Assembly (NCBI RefSeq): GCF_003240585.1
Contig: NZ_PCDP01000001.1
Coordinates: forward strand, 1 to 64,000
Origin: Arminella tubonensis
GTDB lineage: Bacteria > Pseudomonadota > Alphaproteobacteria > Rhizobiales > Rhizobiaceae
DNA: 64,000 nt
Direction: 5' to 3'
Shown here: in pieces, positions 18,336 through 27,549 of the stretch
Layout of the letters: each line of letters starts with the position of its first letter
Position numbering within the stretch: position 1 is the stretch's first letter
Notes under the pieces: generated by a model
The model's database searches: none
What the model saw: only the letters and a program-made list of their open reading frames with translations
What the model was told of the DNA's origin: nothing
Made by a program: the position numbers and the translations under genes

Positions 18336-19379
18336 TCATTTCGCGACGGTGTAAACCTCGTGCGTATCCATTTGAGCGTTGATACCCGGCATACCGTCTG
18401 ACTGGAACGATCCGCCAGCTACATGGAATTCGTTAACGATGAACCCGGCAACAAAGCCGTGACGCGCGATCTGCATGTGAGGAAGGGTCTGCCAGGTATC
18501 TGTCGCCGGATCGTAGGCCTCCAATGCCCAGAAGGTTCTCTTACCCTCCGGATCCTGATATTCTCCACCGGTTACATAAATCTTGCCATTGTAGGCAGCA
18601 CCCGGCACACCGCCACGCCGGGTGGGCGATCGCGCCTTGAACGTCCATGTATCCGCTTTTGGATCGTATGCTTCCACAAGGTCGGTGACATCGCTCTTCG
18701 TGACGAATGGAAGTCCAACGCGGCCATCAATCGCATAGATTTTGCCATTGACCGCCGCTGCCAGAAAATGGTTGCGTTCGGCCTGCATCGGCGCACGTTC
18801 GCGCCAGGTGTCTGTTGCTGGGTCGTACTCTTCAACTGTTGTACCGACGATGCTTGGAACGCCCGCCCACAGCGGCTCTTTCATCTCCCGGCCATGCTCA
18901 TGAACGTGCGCGCCACCGATGACATAAATCTTGCCGTTCAAAGCGACCGCCTCGGCCGAGCCGCGAGCGGTGGGCATCGGCGCGAGCTTTGTCCAGGCGT
19001 CAGTTGCCGGATCATATGAGAAGGCATCGGCAATTGGCTGCCACTGCTTTGCGCCAGGCGTCCCAACGAAACCACCGAAGACGTATATTTTCCCGTCAAG
19101 TCCGACGGTCGCTGTGTGGTGCGCGGGTTCCGGCATATCCTTCAGGTGGGACCAACTGTCGGATTTGACATCATAGACAATGACGGAACCGACCGGTGCT
19201 GTTTGAGGCACGTCGATGCCACCGATTACGTACCACTTGTCACCGAGTACAGCGCTCGAATTTTCGCTTTGAGGAACAGGCATCGGCTTGGCCATTCGCC
19301 ACGCGCCGTCCTCGGCATAAGCCGATGAGAAACTGATCGACGCTGCGAACAATGCGGCCGAAATCCGTGACCTTCTCAT
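18336..19379 (-). CDS. Periplasmic Kelch-repeat beta-propeller protein
   Basis: A 347-residue protein with a clear signal peptide (hydrophobic core about 7-21, cleavage near AYA-ED). Five or six Kelch blades follow, each with a GKIYVxGG strand and a YDPATDTW strand. The ATG at 19379 has AAAGGAG 6 bases ahead. Kelch proteins of this class bind ligands or proteins in the periplasm; relatives include N-acetylneuraminate mutarotase (NanM), but no such activity can be assigned. It stands alone between LysR and PadR genes. Confidence 0.85.
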   Translation of the reverse strand: MRRSRISAALFAASISFSSAYAEDGAWRMAKPMPVPQSENSSAVLGDKWYVIGGIDVPQTAPVGSVIVYDVKSDSWSHLKDMPEPAHHTATVGLDGKIYVFGGFVGTPGAKQWQPIADAFSYDPATDAWTKLAPMPTARGSAEAVALNGKIYVIGGAHVHEHGREMKEPLWAGVPSIVGTTVEEYDPATDTWRERAPMQAERNHFLAAAVNGKIYAIDGRVGLPFVTKSDVTDLVEAYDPKADTWTFKARSPTRRGGVPGAAYNGKIYVTGGEYQDPEGKRTFWALEAYDPATDTWQTLPHMQIARHGFVAGFIVNEFHVAGGSFQSDGMPGINAQMDTHEVYTVAK

Positions 19380-19540
19380 GCTCACTCCTTTGGCTGGACC
19401 TAGGCCAAGGCTTGGCCCGCGATAGCTTCAGGAGGTATCGAAATTGTCCAATGAGGAGAATGACGAGGTCGTAAATGGCGTATTTGGGGAAACTTAAAAA
19501 TAACCTGAAATGGACGCGGAACACGGCCAGTCGACGCTGT

Positions 19541-20029
19541 TCAGAGACGCTCGATCTTTCGTACCGCCTCATCGATGATTTCCGCGACGTCGAGCTGCAG
19601 TTCTCGAACAGGTTCGCCAGCCAGCCTCTGACCAAGCGCGGTCTTCAGGCTTTGCATTGCGCGACCGACAGGCCCAGCGGATACATCCGCTCCGCGGAAA
19701 CGAAGGGCCTCAATTCTCGCGAGAACGCCCTGCGCCTCGTCGCGACGCTCGGCCAGATGCTTCTGGCCTTGCTCGGTAATCAGGTATGCACGCCGCTGGT
19801 CGTCATGGGCAGCCGAAGTCAGCAAGTCCTGTTTCATCAGTAGCGCAAGACTTGGATAGACGATTCCAGAGCTGGGTGCGTAGTTGCCCCCGGATCGGTT
19901 CTTGATCTCCTTTATCAGGTCGTATCCGTGTCGCTGTTCGCCATTTTCCAATAGCAGAAGGAGCAGCAAGCCGAGTTCGTCGCTATCGACCATCCGACGA
20001 CCGGAGGAGCTACGTGTTTCACGTTCCAT
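19541..20029 (-). CDS. PadR-family transcriptional regulator
   Basis: A 162-residue PadR regulator. The winged helix spans about 18-95 with the family tokens HGYDLIKEI, SGIVYPSLALL and RRAYLITEQGQ. A C-terminal helical region would mediate dimer formation. It is divergent from an FMN reductase, and a perfect 12-bp AT-rich palindrome sits in the shared promoter. PadR proteins are usually repressors released by phenolics or other small aromatics, so control of the reductase is likely. Confidence 0.88.
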   Translation of the reverse strand: MERETRSSSGRRMVDSDELGLLLLLLLENGEQRHGYDLIKEIKNRSGGNYAPSSGIVYPSLALLMKQDLLTSAAHDDQRRAYLITEQGQKHLAERRDEAQGVLARIEALRFRGADVSAGPVGRAMQSLKTALGQRLAGEPVRELQLDVAEIIDEAVRKIERL

Positions 20030-20049
20030 CAAAGTCTCGCGTTATGTCT

Positions 20050-20065
20050 AAGATATATCTTGACA
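20050..20065. promoter_or_regulatory. PadR operator candidate overlapping a -35 box
   Basis: AAGATATATCTT (20050-20061) is a perfect palindrome and runs into TTGACA (20060-20065), a consensus -35 facing the FMN reductase. A repressor bound here would block that promoter. The -10 (TATTTC after 17 bp) is weak. Confidence 0.5.
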
Positions 20066-20142
20066 CTATTTTAGCACGTTTGTATTTCTTATGCCAGCAA
20101 ACGCGATAGTGCGTCCGATAACCTCTCACCAAGGAGAGAGAA

Positions 20143-20697
20143 ATGAAAAAGGTTGCTGTCCTGGTCGGCTCGCTTCGCAGCGATTCCATCAATAGGAAGC
20201 TTGCCGAGGTGCTGGCTCGACTAGCGCAGCACCGCCTGGAATTCGACATTGTCGATCTTTCCGACGTTCCGCTTTACAACGAAGACCTTTGGAAAAATGT
20301 GCCCGAAGCTATATCCGAACTGAAGCGGCGCTTGGCTGAGGCGGACGGGGTACTTTTCGTATCGCCCGAGTATAACAGGTCCTTCACCGCAGTTCTGAAG
20401 AATGCCATCGATTGGGGCTCCCGTCCCTATGGCCAGAATGTCTTTTCCGGAAAGCCAGGTGCTGTGGTCGGGACATCTCCCGGCGCGATTGGATCGGCGG
20501 TAGGCCAGAGCCAGTTGCGGACCGTACTGGCGGCTATTCATGTCGTCACGATGGGGCAGCCGGAGGTTTACCTGTCCTGGAAGGACGACATGTTTGACGG
20601 CGACCTCAACGTCGTCAACGAGTCGACCAAGGCTTTTCTGGACAATTGGGCCGCTCATTTCGCCCGCTGGATCGAGCGTATGGCTCCTGAGGCCTGA
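20143..20697 (+). CDS. NADPH-dependent FMN reductase
   Basis: A 184-residue flavodoxin-fold reductase of the ChrR/YieF/ArsH-related group, which reduces quinones, chromate or azo compounds using NAD(P)H. GSLRSDSINRK at 9-19 binds the FMN phosphate and PEYNRS at 75-80 contacts the isoalloxazine, as in this family. AAGGAGAGAG precedes the ATG. It is divergent from PadR, fitting an aromatic or quinone-induced detoxification unit. Confidence 0.9.
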   Translation: MKKVAVLVGSLRSDSINRKLAEVLARLAQHRLEFDIVDLSDVPLYNEDLWKNVPEAISELKRRLAEADGVLFVSPEYNRSFTAVLKNAIDWGSRPYGQNVFSGKPGAVVGTSPGAIGSAVGQSQLRTVLAAIHVVTMGQPEVYLSWKDDMFDGDLNVVNESTKAFLDNWAAHFARWIERMAPEA

Positions 20698-20782
20698 CCT
20701 TAGCCTGGCGACAAACCACCGTGACATCGTGGAGGCTGTCGAGCAATTTCCAACTCCGTTCTCTCAAGTTGAGGGACTGCCT

Positions 20783-21703
20783 TTGTACAAACCAGAGATG
20801 CGCGAGCTTGTGGCATTCGTCGAAGTCGCACGACAGCTTAATTTTACGCGAGCAGCAGCCAGTCTCGGTGTTTCGGCCCCCACTTTCAGCCAAACCCTTC
20901 GTGGCCTCGAGGAGAAGATCGGGGTGCGGCTTCTGATGCGCACCACCCGCAGCGTTTCCCTCACGGATGCAGGAGCCGAGTTTCTAGCCTCATTGGAGCC
21001 GCTGCTTGATAACTTAGGCAACGTCCTAGACGGGCTGAACAAGTTCCGCAGCGAGACCGGCGGTCGCCTGCGCATTCTCGGCTCTCGAACCGCATCGACT
21101 ATCCTTGTGGGGCCGTTGATCGGTCGGTTTCTTGTGGCTCATCCCGAAATCGAACTTGAACTGCTTGTCGACGATCTTCACGTTGACCTTGTCGAAAGCC
21201 GTATCGACGCCGGTATCCAAGTGGGTGAACGGATCGAAAAGGATATGATTGCGGTGCGCCTCGTGGAGCCTTTCGATGAGGTGTTGATGACGTCACCAGA
21301 TTACCTCAAAGATCGTCCCGCGCCCCAGTCGCCCGACGAGCTCACGAACCATTGGTGCGTTCGCTTGCGGTCCTCGTGGGATGGGACGGTTAGGCCATGG
21401 ACGCTGACGAACCGTGACGCGAAAGTGGAGACGACAACCGCGGCGCACTTCGTCGCCAACGATTTGAGAGTGCTCGCTTCGGCAGTTCAAGGTGGAGGCG
21501 GAATTGGCTTGATGCCAAAGGTCCTGGTTAAGGATGCTTTGGCTGCGGGTGAACTTGTCCAGGTCCTTGAGGGATGGAATTCACCGGTTTCTGGCATCTA
21601 CCTATTCTACCCTAGCAGGCGGCAGCTACCTGCCGCCCTGGATGCTTTCATAAAGTTCATGAGAGACAACAAACCTGGACCCGGCTGGTTATCAGGCAAG
21701 TGA
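20783..21703 (+). CDS. LysR-family transcriptional regulator
   Basis: A 306-residue LTTR. The HTH spans about 6-64 (MRELVAFVEVARQLNFTRAAA then FSQTLRGLEEKIGVRLLMRTTRSVSLTDAG), and the effector domain begins with LRILGSRTAS. A TTG start at 20783 is preferred because GAGGGA stands 6 bases ahead; ATG at 20798 is the alternative. It follows the FMN reductase on the same strand and is convergent with an MFS exporter, overlapping its 3' end by 12 bp. Its target is not evident. Confidence 0.85.
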   Translation: MYKPEMRELVAFVEVARQLNFTRAAASLGVSAPTFSQTLRGLEEKIGVRLLMRTTRSVSLTDAGAEFLASLEPLLDNLGNVLDGLNKFRSETGGRLRILGSRTASTILVGPLIGRFLVAHPEIELELLVDDLHVDLVESRIDAGIQVGERIEKDMIAVRLVEPFDEVLMTSPDYLKDRPAPQSPDELTNHWCVRLRSSWDGTVRPWTLTNRDAKVETTTAAHFVANDLRVLASAVQGGGGIGLMPKVLVKDALAAGELVQVLEGWNSPVSGIYLFYPSRRQLPAALDAFIKFMRDNKPGPGWLSGK

Positions 21704-22888
21704 GACGTCTCTCGGACGACGTTTTTCCAGTCGCAGAGAAATGAAGAAGATTACCAGTGCAGCCACGCCCATGACGACACCGACGAGGCTCGTCGAGGCC
21801 GGTCCGAAATGAGCCGCAATGACGGCCCCGCCGAGTGCGGCTCCGAGAGCGTTCGCGATGTTGATGGCACAGCCGTTCAACATCGCCCCCAGACCTTGGG
21901 CATGCCCTGCGACATCCATCAGGCGGGCCTGCAAAGGGGCGACCAACGCAAGCGCTGCTAGTCCTGCCAGGAAAGCTGCGACCGATATCATGAGCACGCT
22001 GTGAACGCTGAAGAAGAATAAGGCGAACACAGCAACGTTCAAAGTCAGCAAAAGCCCAAGCGCCCGCATCACACCCTTGTCGGCCAACCATCCGCCCAGG
22101 AAGTTGCCGACAAACATTCCAAATCCGATCACTACGAGGAACAATGGAGCGTTCCCCTCCGCTATGCCTGTCACCGTGACCAAGGTAGGAACCAGATATG
22201 TGTAGACTGCAAAAAGCCCGGCAAGCCCTATCGAGCCTATGCCCACGGTGAGCCAGACTTGCGGCCGTGCCAGAGCGCCAAGTTCCCGGAGCGGGCCTGA
22301 GCCCTCCGCCGTCGGCATTTTCGGGATTGTCAGATGGCAGCCTAGAGCCGCGATGACGGCCAAGGCAGCCATGAGCAAATAGGGGCCTCGCCAGGTAGTA
22401 TGCTCTCCGACGAAGGTTGCAAAAGGTGAGCCAAGCAGATTGGCCAAGCTCAGCCCCATCATCACGCGGGCTACAGCCTGCGCTCTTTCGCCGTGGCTCG
22501 CCATCGTGGCGGCTATGAGTGCGGCAATACCGAAGTAGGCTCCGTGCGGTAGACCTGACACGAAACGCGTCACGACCAGCATGCTGAAGTTTCCAGCAAA
22601 GAAGGTCAGGATGTTTCCGAAAGCGCCGATTGCCAGAAGTATCAGGATCAACAACTGCCGCGGCGCCCGGGCGGCGATGACCGCAATGACTGGAGCACCG
22701 ACGACAACGCCGAGAGCATACGAAGTCACGGAGGCCCCAGCGACATCTATGGTCACATGATTTGCCTTCGCCACATCAGGAAGAAGGCCCATGGCCGAAA
22801 ATTCCGATGTTCCAAAAAGAAAGCCTCCCAGGATCATCGCTGTTTCAGCAGCAAGCGTTCGCAGTTTTCGTGGATGGTGATCGGTCAT
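21692..22888 (-). CDS. MFS efflux transporter, DHA1 family
   Basis: A 398-residue drug:proton antiporter-type MFS with 12 helices. GTSEFSAMGLLPDVA in helix 1, VVGAPVIAVIAARAPRQLL after helix 2 and SGLPHGAYFGIAA in helix 4 resemble the AraJ/YdhP exporters. The start at 22888 is taken because the preceding 100 codons are low-quality and family members begin near MTDHHPRKLR. No substrate is indicated. It may export a compound sensed by the neighbouring LysR or PadR. Confidence 0.85.
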   Translation of the reverse strand: MTDHHPRKLRTLAAETAMILGGFLFGTSEFSAMGLLPDVAKANHVTIDVAGASVTSYALGVVVGAPVIAVIAARAPRQLLILILLAIGAFGNILTFFAGNFSMLVVTRFVSGLPHGAYFGIAALIAATMASHGERAQAVARVMMGLSLANLLGSPFATFVGEHTTWRGPYLLMAALAVIAALGCHLTIPKMPTAEGSGPLRELGALARPQVWLTVGIGSIGLAGLFAVYTYLVPTLVTVTGIAEGNAPLFLVVIGFGMFVGNFLGGWLADKGVMRALGLLLTLNVAVFALFFFSVHSVLMISVAAFLAGLAALALVAPLQARLMDVAGHAQGLGAMLNGCAINIANALGAALGGAVIAAHFGPASTSLVGVVMGVAALVIFFISLRLEKRRPRDVSLA

Positions 22889-23015
22889 TGGCTCGCTCGG
22901 ATATGGTGGTTGCGGAACAGAAACAGCCGCAGGCCGACGCGGGGGAATGGTCGGCCTGCGGCACTTGCGGCAGCAGCAGGTTCGCCGTCCTGCAAGGGAG
23001 CTGCCGCGAATTAAT

Positions 23016-23804
23016 TCAGGGAGCCGGTAAGTAGATGTCGCGCGAGTAGACCGGGAGCGAAACCACTGAAACGAGTTTCTCCGAACCGTTGAAGATCGCG
23101 GACAGCTTTCCGCCTTCAGCTTTGAAGCTATAGGAGTGAAGACGAGGCGACTTCTCGCCACCAGCCTGGACGACATCGGCGCCTTCGTCATACCTGTAGA
23201 TGCGAGAGAAGGTCGGCTTTAGCTGCGAGTAGACGTGACTGTCTGCTTTTTCAGACTCAAGCGCACCGCGCTCGAATTCGGTCTGAAGAGAGGCCATCTC
23301 GCCGCCGCCCTCGAACCTCCAGGATTCGGAAACGGTGGTCGGCTGTGAGCCGTATTTCACGGAGCGCGATACCTCATCGTCAGCCTTTTCCGCGATCTGA
23401 TAAGGGCCAGCACCGCCACGCGACAAGCCGTCGAAAAGCATCAACACCTCCTCGCTGCTCCCCTTCTTGTGGACCGGAATGCCAAAGAGGACGTAGCGAT
23501 ACGGGGCACCGACCTTCCCTTCCGGGTCAGTCGCGTAGAGCTGATCGACGAACTCGATCTGAAGATTCGCACCTGCGGAAGGGCCATCCTTGAACGGGCT
23601 CAATTCCCATCCGTCGGGAAGGAATTTAGTCAGGGCGTCGTTCGAGACATTATAGGCAAGGATCGTCCGAACATCCGTGTTGCTGCCGCTGAACTGTTCC
23701 GCTGCTGCCTGGGTAGTCGCGATGTCCGGGCCGTTGAAATACGTGATTGGCGTGGCGATCATGATCGCAACCAGGAAGAAGTCCAATTTATCAAATTTGA
23801 ACAT
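23016..23804 (-). CDS. Exported protein of unknown function, possibly acetoacetate-decarboxylase-like fold
   Basis: A 262-residue protein with an uncleaved or cleaved N-terminal hydrophobic segment (about 9-24). The body, with LPDGWELSPFKDGPSAGANLQIEFVDQLYA and a following APYRYVLFGIPV strand, has the pattern of the acetoacetate decarboxylase / DUF2071 superfamily. No catalytic lysine can be assigned with confidence. GAAGGAA precedes the ATG. It follows a GlcG-like gene by 48 bp and is probably co-transcribed with it. Confidence 0.65.
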   Translation of the reverse strand: MFKFDKLDFFLVAIMIATPITYFNGPDIATTQAAAEQFSGSNTDVRTILAYNVSNDALTKFLPDGWELSPFKDGPSAGANLQIEFVDQLYATDPEGKVGAPYRYVLFGIPVHKKGSSEEVLMLFDGLSRGGAGPYQIAEKADDEVSRSVKYGSQPTTVSESWRFEGGGEMASLQTEFERGALESEKADSHVYSQLKPTFSRIYRYDEGADVVQAGGEKSPRLHSYSFKAEGGKLSAIFNGSEKLVSVVSLPVYSRDIYLPAP

Positions 23805-23852
23805 GCTGTTATTCCTTCGGGAGGGAACGCAGGCGCAACGATCTACAGCGAC

Positions 23853-24329
23853 TTACAGGGCCGCGAGGCCTGCCTTGGCGCAGACATCGTCCTGGTCGCC
23901 AGTACCGCCGCTAGCAGCGAGAGCGCCGATAATCTTGCCGTCCTTGAGGACAGGCCAAGCGCCGGGTGCCGCAAGAACGCCGGGCATCGTCAGCATGAAC
24001 GGGCCAGCCTTCGCGGTAACGTCGTAGAAAGCACGGGTTGGGCGTTTGTACAGGGCAGCCGAAGCAGCCTTCTCCACCGCGGCCTGGGCACTGCCGAGCT
24101 CGGTGTCATCCATCTTTTCGTAGTAGACCAGGGCGCCGTGCGTGTCGGTGACGGCGATTGCCATCGGCCAGTTATGGTCGCCGCATGACTTGACGGCTGC
24201 AGCGGCAATCACTTTCGCAGTCGCGACCGAAATGTCCGATCCATACTTCGGCTCGTCGTCGGCATGGGCACGCGAGGTCATCGATACAAGACTGACGGCT
24301 GCGATCGCGCTCCACTTGGAAATAGGCAT
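23853..24329 (-). CDS. GlcG/HbpS family (DUF336) exported protein
   Basis: A 158-residue protein with a signal peptide (cleavage near AHA-DD). The mature part is a GlcG/HbpS domain: AVTDTHGALVYYEKMDDT, then SAALYKRPT and a final GALAASGGTGDQDD loop. HbpS binds haem in the cell envelope and some relatives bind small dicarboxylates. AAAGGAAA precedes the ATG. It is likely first of a two-gene unit with the exported gene at 23016-23804. Confidence 0.85.
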   Translation of the reverse strand: MPISKWSAIAAVSLVSMTSRAHADDEPKYGSDISVATAKVIAAAAVKSCGDHNWPMAIAVTDTHGALVYYEKMDDTELGSAQAAVEKAASAALYKRPTRAFYDVTAKAGPFMLTMPGVLAAPGAWPVLKDGKIIGALAASGGTGDQDDVCAKAGLAAL

Positions 24330-24826
24330 GGTGTTTCCTTTCGTTCGTCCTGATCGACAAGCATTGGTCGCGTCGTCAATCCGATTGCGGGCGGGCCAAA
24401 CAGGTCATCGTCGACCGATTGGTCATGAGGAAAGGAATACGCCCGGCGATGGGCATGCCGAATGTCGCAGTTTGGAATGGACTATTAGGTGGTGCCTAAT
24501 AACGCCCCGAAATGAATGCAGTTGACGATTATCCGGAGATGGGGCCTGCCGAGTTGGCTCGAAAAGGATCGATGTCCTCCCCTTGCTTCCACACTCAACT
24601 CGGCAGTTTGGCCATGGCTGCCGTTGGCCAACCACGCCTTGTGTCAGCCAGGTTTGTGGACGCCTTCGCAGCCTTCTCCATCAAGGCAGTCAGTTCTTGC
24701 AGGCAACTCGATTGCTCATCGTGTTTTCAAGGTGGTGGGCATGAAAAGTGAGGCTGCGGTGCCTGCCTCCCTTCGACGTGGTAAGGTAACCGGCTCGCTT
24801 GCGACATCGAAAGGCTGGGCAGGGAC
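24330..24826. other. Intergenic region, GlcG-like to cyclase
   Basis: Nearly 500 bases between divergent genes with only the palindrome noted separately. Short open frames on both strands have unlikely composition and no ribosome sites. Confidence 0.4.
24483..24501. promoter_or_regulatory. Palindromic site TATTAGG-N5-CCTAATA
   Basis: Perfect 7-bp arms with a 5-base centre, 154 bp ahead of the GlcG-like gene and 326 bp ahead of the cyclase. The geometry suits a dimeric repressor. No regulator gene is adjacent. Confidence 0.45.
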
Positions 24827-26998
24827 ATGGAGAGGCGGCTCACAGCGATACTTTCTGCCGATGTGGTCGGCTATAGCCGCCTCATGGGAGAGGATGAGGG
24901 CGGCACGCTGGAGCGGTTGAAGGCTTGCCGCCGGGAATTGGTGGATCCCGCAATAGAGGAGTTCCACGGCCGGATAATCAAGCTCATGGGCGACGGTGCG
25001 CTCGTTGAGTTTGCGAGCGTTGTGGACGCAGTCCAGTGTGCCGCCGTGATCCAGCGTAAACTGGCCAACAGCGACCAGGGCGTCTCTGAGAGACAGCGAA
25101 TTCAGTTTCGCATTGGCGTCAATCTTGGCGACATCATTGTCGAAGGCGACGACATCTACGGCGACGGCGTCAACATAGCCGCGCGCCTGCAAGGTATTGC
25201 CCAACCCGGCGGGATTTTCATATCCGGCACCGCGTTCGACCACGCTGTGCATAAGACCGATGTCGGCTTCTCGGCTCTCGGTGAGCAGGCGCTGAAGAAC
25301 ATAGCCGATCCGGTTCGCGTCTATCGCGTTCTGCTCGACCCCTCTGAGGCGGGCAAGGTCGTCGCCACTCGCCGGCCCCGCCGACGGGCGATCATCCTGG
25401 CTACGCTCGCGGCGCTGATGATAACGGCCGCCGCAATCGCTCTGGCGTGGCAATGGTCGTTCGCGCCACAACGGCTATCCGTCGCGGTGTTGCCGTTTGC
25501 CAATTTGAGTGGCGACCCCGGCCAGGACTATTTCACCGATGGCATTACCGATAGCGTGATCACCGATCTCATCAAGCGTTCGGACGTTGACGTCATCGCC
25601 CGCAATTCGGTGTTTGCCTACAAAGGCAAGGCTCTCGTGTTGGCGGACATCCGCCGTGATCTCGGTGTCCGCTTTGTCATCGAGGGCAGCGTACAGCGGA
25701 CCGGCGATCAAATTCGTGTCAATGCGCAACTTATCGATACCGCAAATGGCGACCATCTGTGGGCTAACCGATTTGACCGCGCCGCGGGAGGTGTATTTGC
25801 TTTGCAGGCCGAAATGAGCAGGCAGATTACCGAAGCGCTCGGCCTGAAACTGACGCAGTCCGATGCGGAGTGGAGCGCCCGTCCGCCGACCGCAAATCTC
25901 GAAGCATACGACTACTACCTGCGTGCCGAACAGGCGACGCGCACCGGCCGCCGTTCCCGGATGCTGGAGGCATTGGCGCTTTTTGACAAGGCGGAGGCGC
26001 TGGACCCCAATTTTGCACAGGCTTTCGCGGCCGACGCGCGCGCTACCGCCTATGTCTGGCGAAGCGCCTACGACGACGTTCTCCAGAGCGCATTGGCGCG
26101 GAAAAGGGCCTATGACAAGGCGAGCCGCGCGCTGGCACTCAATCCCGATCTTTCATCGCCGTACGCCGTTCTTGCCGTCATACAGGTCGTGGACCGCCGC
26201 TATGAGCAGGCGATCGCCTCTGCGCAGCAGGCAGTGTCACTTACTCCCGCCGATGCCGAAGCACAAATGGCGGTCGCATTCGTTCAATTGTTTTCCGGTA
26301 ATCAGGTCGAAGCTGCTGCGGCCGTGGAGACGGCGCTCAGGCACGATCCGAACCTCTCCGCGATCGACCGATACACCGCTGGCCTCGTCTTTTATCTGCT
26401 GCGCGACAACGTGAAGTCCATCGATAATTTCGAACGCGCTCGCGATGCTTCCCCGGGGAACGGCGATTTCGTCACCCCCCTCGCGGCAGCCTATGTCCGT
26501 GCCGGTCGCCTTGATGATGCCCATGCGGCTGTCGCCGAAGGAATGCGCCTTCTCGCAGGGCGCGATTGCCTGGCGGCCTGGCGGATCACCCTAGCCCATT
26601 TCCGCAATCAGCAGGATTTGGCGTACATCATCGATGCTCTTCGCGAGGCCGGCCTGCCAAATTGGCCGTTCGGATTCCAGGGCGACGAGCATGACCGGCT
26701 GAAAGGCGACGAAATCGCAAGCGCCGTCATGGGCAAACTCCTGCGGGGCAAGACCGCGCCGTCGGGAAACCCAGTACTCATGCAGATCGACCCCGATGGC
26801 AGGGCCGCATTCCGCTCGGCGACGCAGATGATCACCGAGACGGTTTTTGTCGAGGGGGACATGCTCTGTGAGCAGAGTGAAAGTGCATTTGGTCGAGCCG
26901 ATTGCGGTCTGGTCTACAGGCGTACCAATTTACCCGATTACACCAGCTATGTTTACGTGAACTCGACCAAGGTCTTCTATTTCTCGCCCGTCAAATAG
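24827..26998 (+). CDS. Class III adenylate/guanylate cyclase with TolB-like and TPR domains
   Basis: A 723-residue signalling protein. Residues 1 to about 165 are a class III nucleotide cyclase catalytic domain: Asp12 in LSADVVGYSRLM and the later aspartate in MGDGALVEF bind metals, and GVNLGDII...GDGVNIAARLQ is the dimer and transition-state region. A single membrane helix spans about 186-206. Next is a SVAVLPFANLSGDPGQDYF domain (TolB/FlgO-like), then TPR repeats from about 350 to 600. This architecture is common in rhizobia and would couple an external or protein-binding signal to cAMP. It is monocistronic. Confidence 0.9.
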   Translation: MERRLTAILSADVVGYSRLMGEDEGGTLERLKACRRELVDPAIEEFHGRIIKLMGDGALVEFASVVDAVQCAAVIQRKLANSDQGVSERQRIQFRIGVNLGDIIVEGDDIYGDGVNIAARLQGIAQPGGIFISGTAFDHAVHKTDVGFSALGEQALKNIADPVRVYRVLLDPSEAGKVVATRRPRRRAIILATLAALMITAAAIALAWQWSFAPQRLSVAVLPFANLSGDPGQDYFTDGITDSVITDLIKRSDVDVIARNSVFAYKGKALVLADIRRDLGVRFVIEGSVQRTGDQIRVNAQLIDTANGDHLWANRFDRAAGGVFALQAEMSRQITEALGLKLTQSDAEWSARPPTANLEAYDYYLRAEQATRTGRRSRMLEALALFDKAEALDPNFAQAFAADARATAYVWRSAYDDVLQSALARKRAYDKASRALALNPDLSSPYAVLAVIQVVDRRYEQAIASAQQAVSLTPADAEAQMAVAFVQLFSGNQVEAAAAVETALRHDPNLSAIDRYTAGLVFYLLRDNVKSIDNFERARDASPGNGDFVTPLAAAYVRAGRLDDAHAAVAEGMRLLAGRDCLAAWRITLAHFRNQQDLAYIIDALREAGLPNWPFGFQGDEHDRLKGDEIASAVMGKLLRGKTAPSGNPVLMQIDPDGRAAFRSATQMITETVFVEGDMLCEQSESAFGRADCGLVYRRTNLPDYTSYVYVNSTKVFYFSPVK

Positions 26999-27017
26999 AC
27001 GCGGCGTCGAACCAGGT

Positions 27018-27530
27018 TCAGTGATACTGATCCAACTCGAGAACGGCTGCGACCTTTGGCCAGTTGCCATTGGCCTTCGGCACCGCTTCGGTTGCATGGG
27101 CGGCGAACGAGTCAGCCGATCCTTTGTCGTAGATCAAATAAAGCTTGCCATCGATGATCTTGAATGCTTCTGGATCGACATTGACCGTGACCGACCCGAG
27201 AGCCACCTCGCCGGCGCAATAGCCGCCATACTGAGGTGCATATTTGATCGGCTCTCTGATGAACATTTCGCGGTGATTGGCATTAGCGAAGTACCACGGC
27301 GTCCCCAGCCATTCATAGGAGAATTTCTCTGAACCTTTCACTGCTTTGCCATCGGTGAAGTAGGCTACGGGATCGTATCCCATGATCGCCACGCCGCCGA
27401 AATACCCTGTGTTTACCGAGTCGTCGGCGAGAGCCGGCGGTCCTGCGACAACCGCCGCCACGGCAAGGACGAAGATCGCCGCAAAGCCACCAGTCCCTCG
27501 CACGGAATCGCTTCTGGTCACCGGATTCAT
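27018..27530 (-). CDS. Exported YHS-domain protein
   Basis: A 170-residue protein with a signal peptide ending near ALA-DD. MGYDPVAYFTDGKAVKGSEKFSYEW followed by FANANHREMF and YAPQYGGYCAGEVA is the YHS pattern, a small metal-associated domain found near copper proteins and transporters. One cysteine in YGGYC is retained. It follows an ankyrin gene by 19 bp on the same strand, so the two are likely one operon. Function unknown. Confidence 0.85.
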   Translation of the reverse strand: MNPVTRSDSVRGTGGFAAIFVLAVAAVVAGPPALADDSVNTGYFGGVAIMGYDPVAYFTDGKAVKGSEKFSYEWLGTPWYFANANHREMFIREPIKYAPQYGGYCAGEVALGSVTVNVDPEAFKIIDGKLYLIYDKGSADSFAAHATEAVPKANGNWPKVAAVLELDQYH

Positions 27531-27549
27531 CTGTGCCTCCTATTCAATG

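Noticed and set aside
24512..24751. Small plus-strand frame ahead of the cyclase
   Set aside because: Composition is not protein-like and no start signal precedes it.
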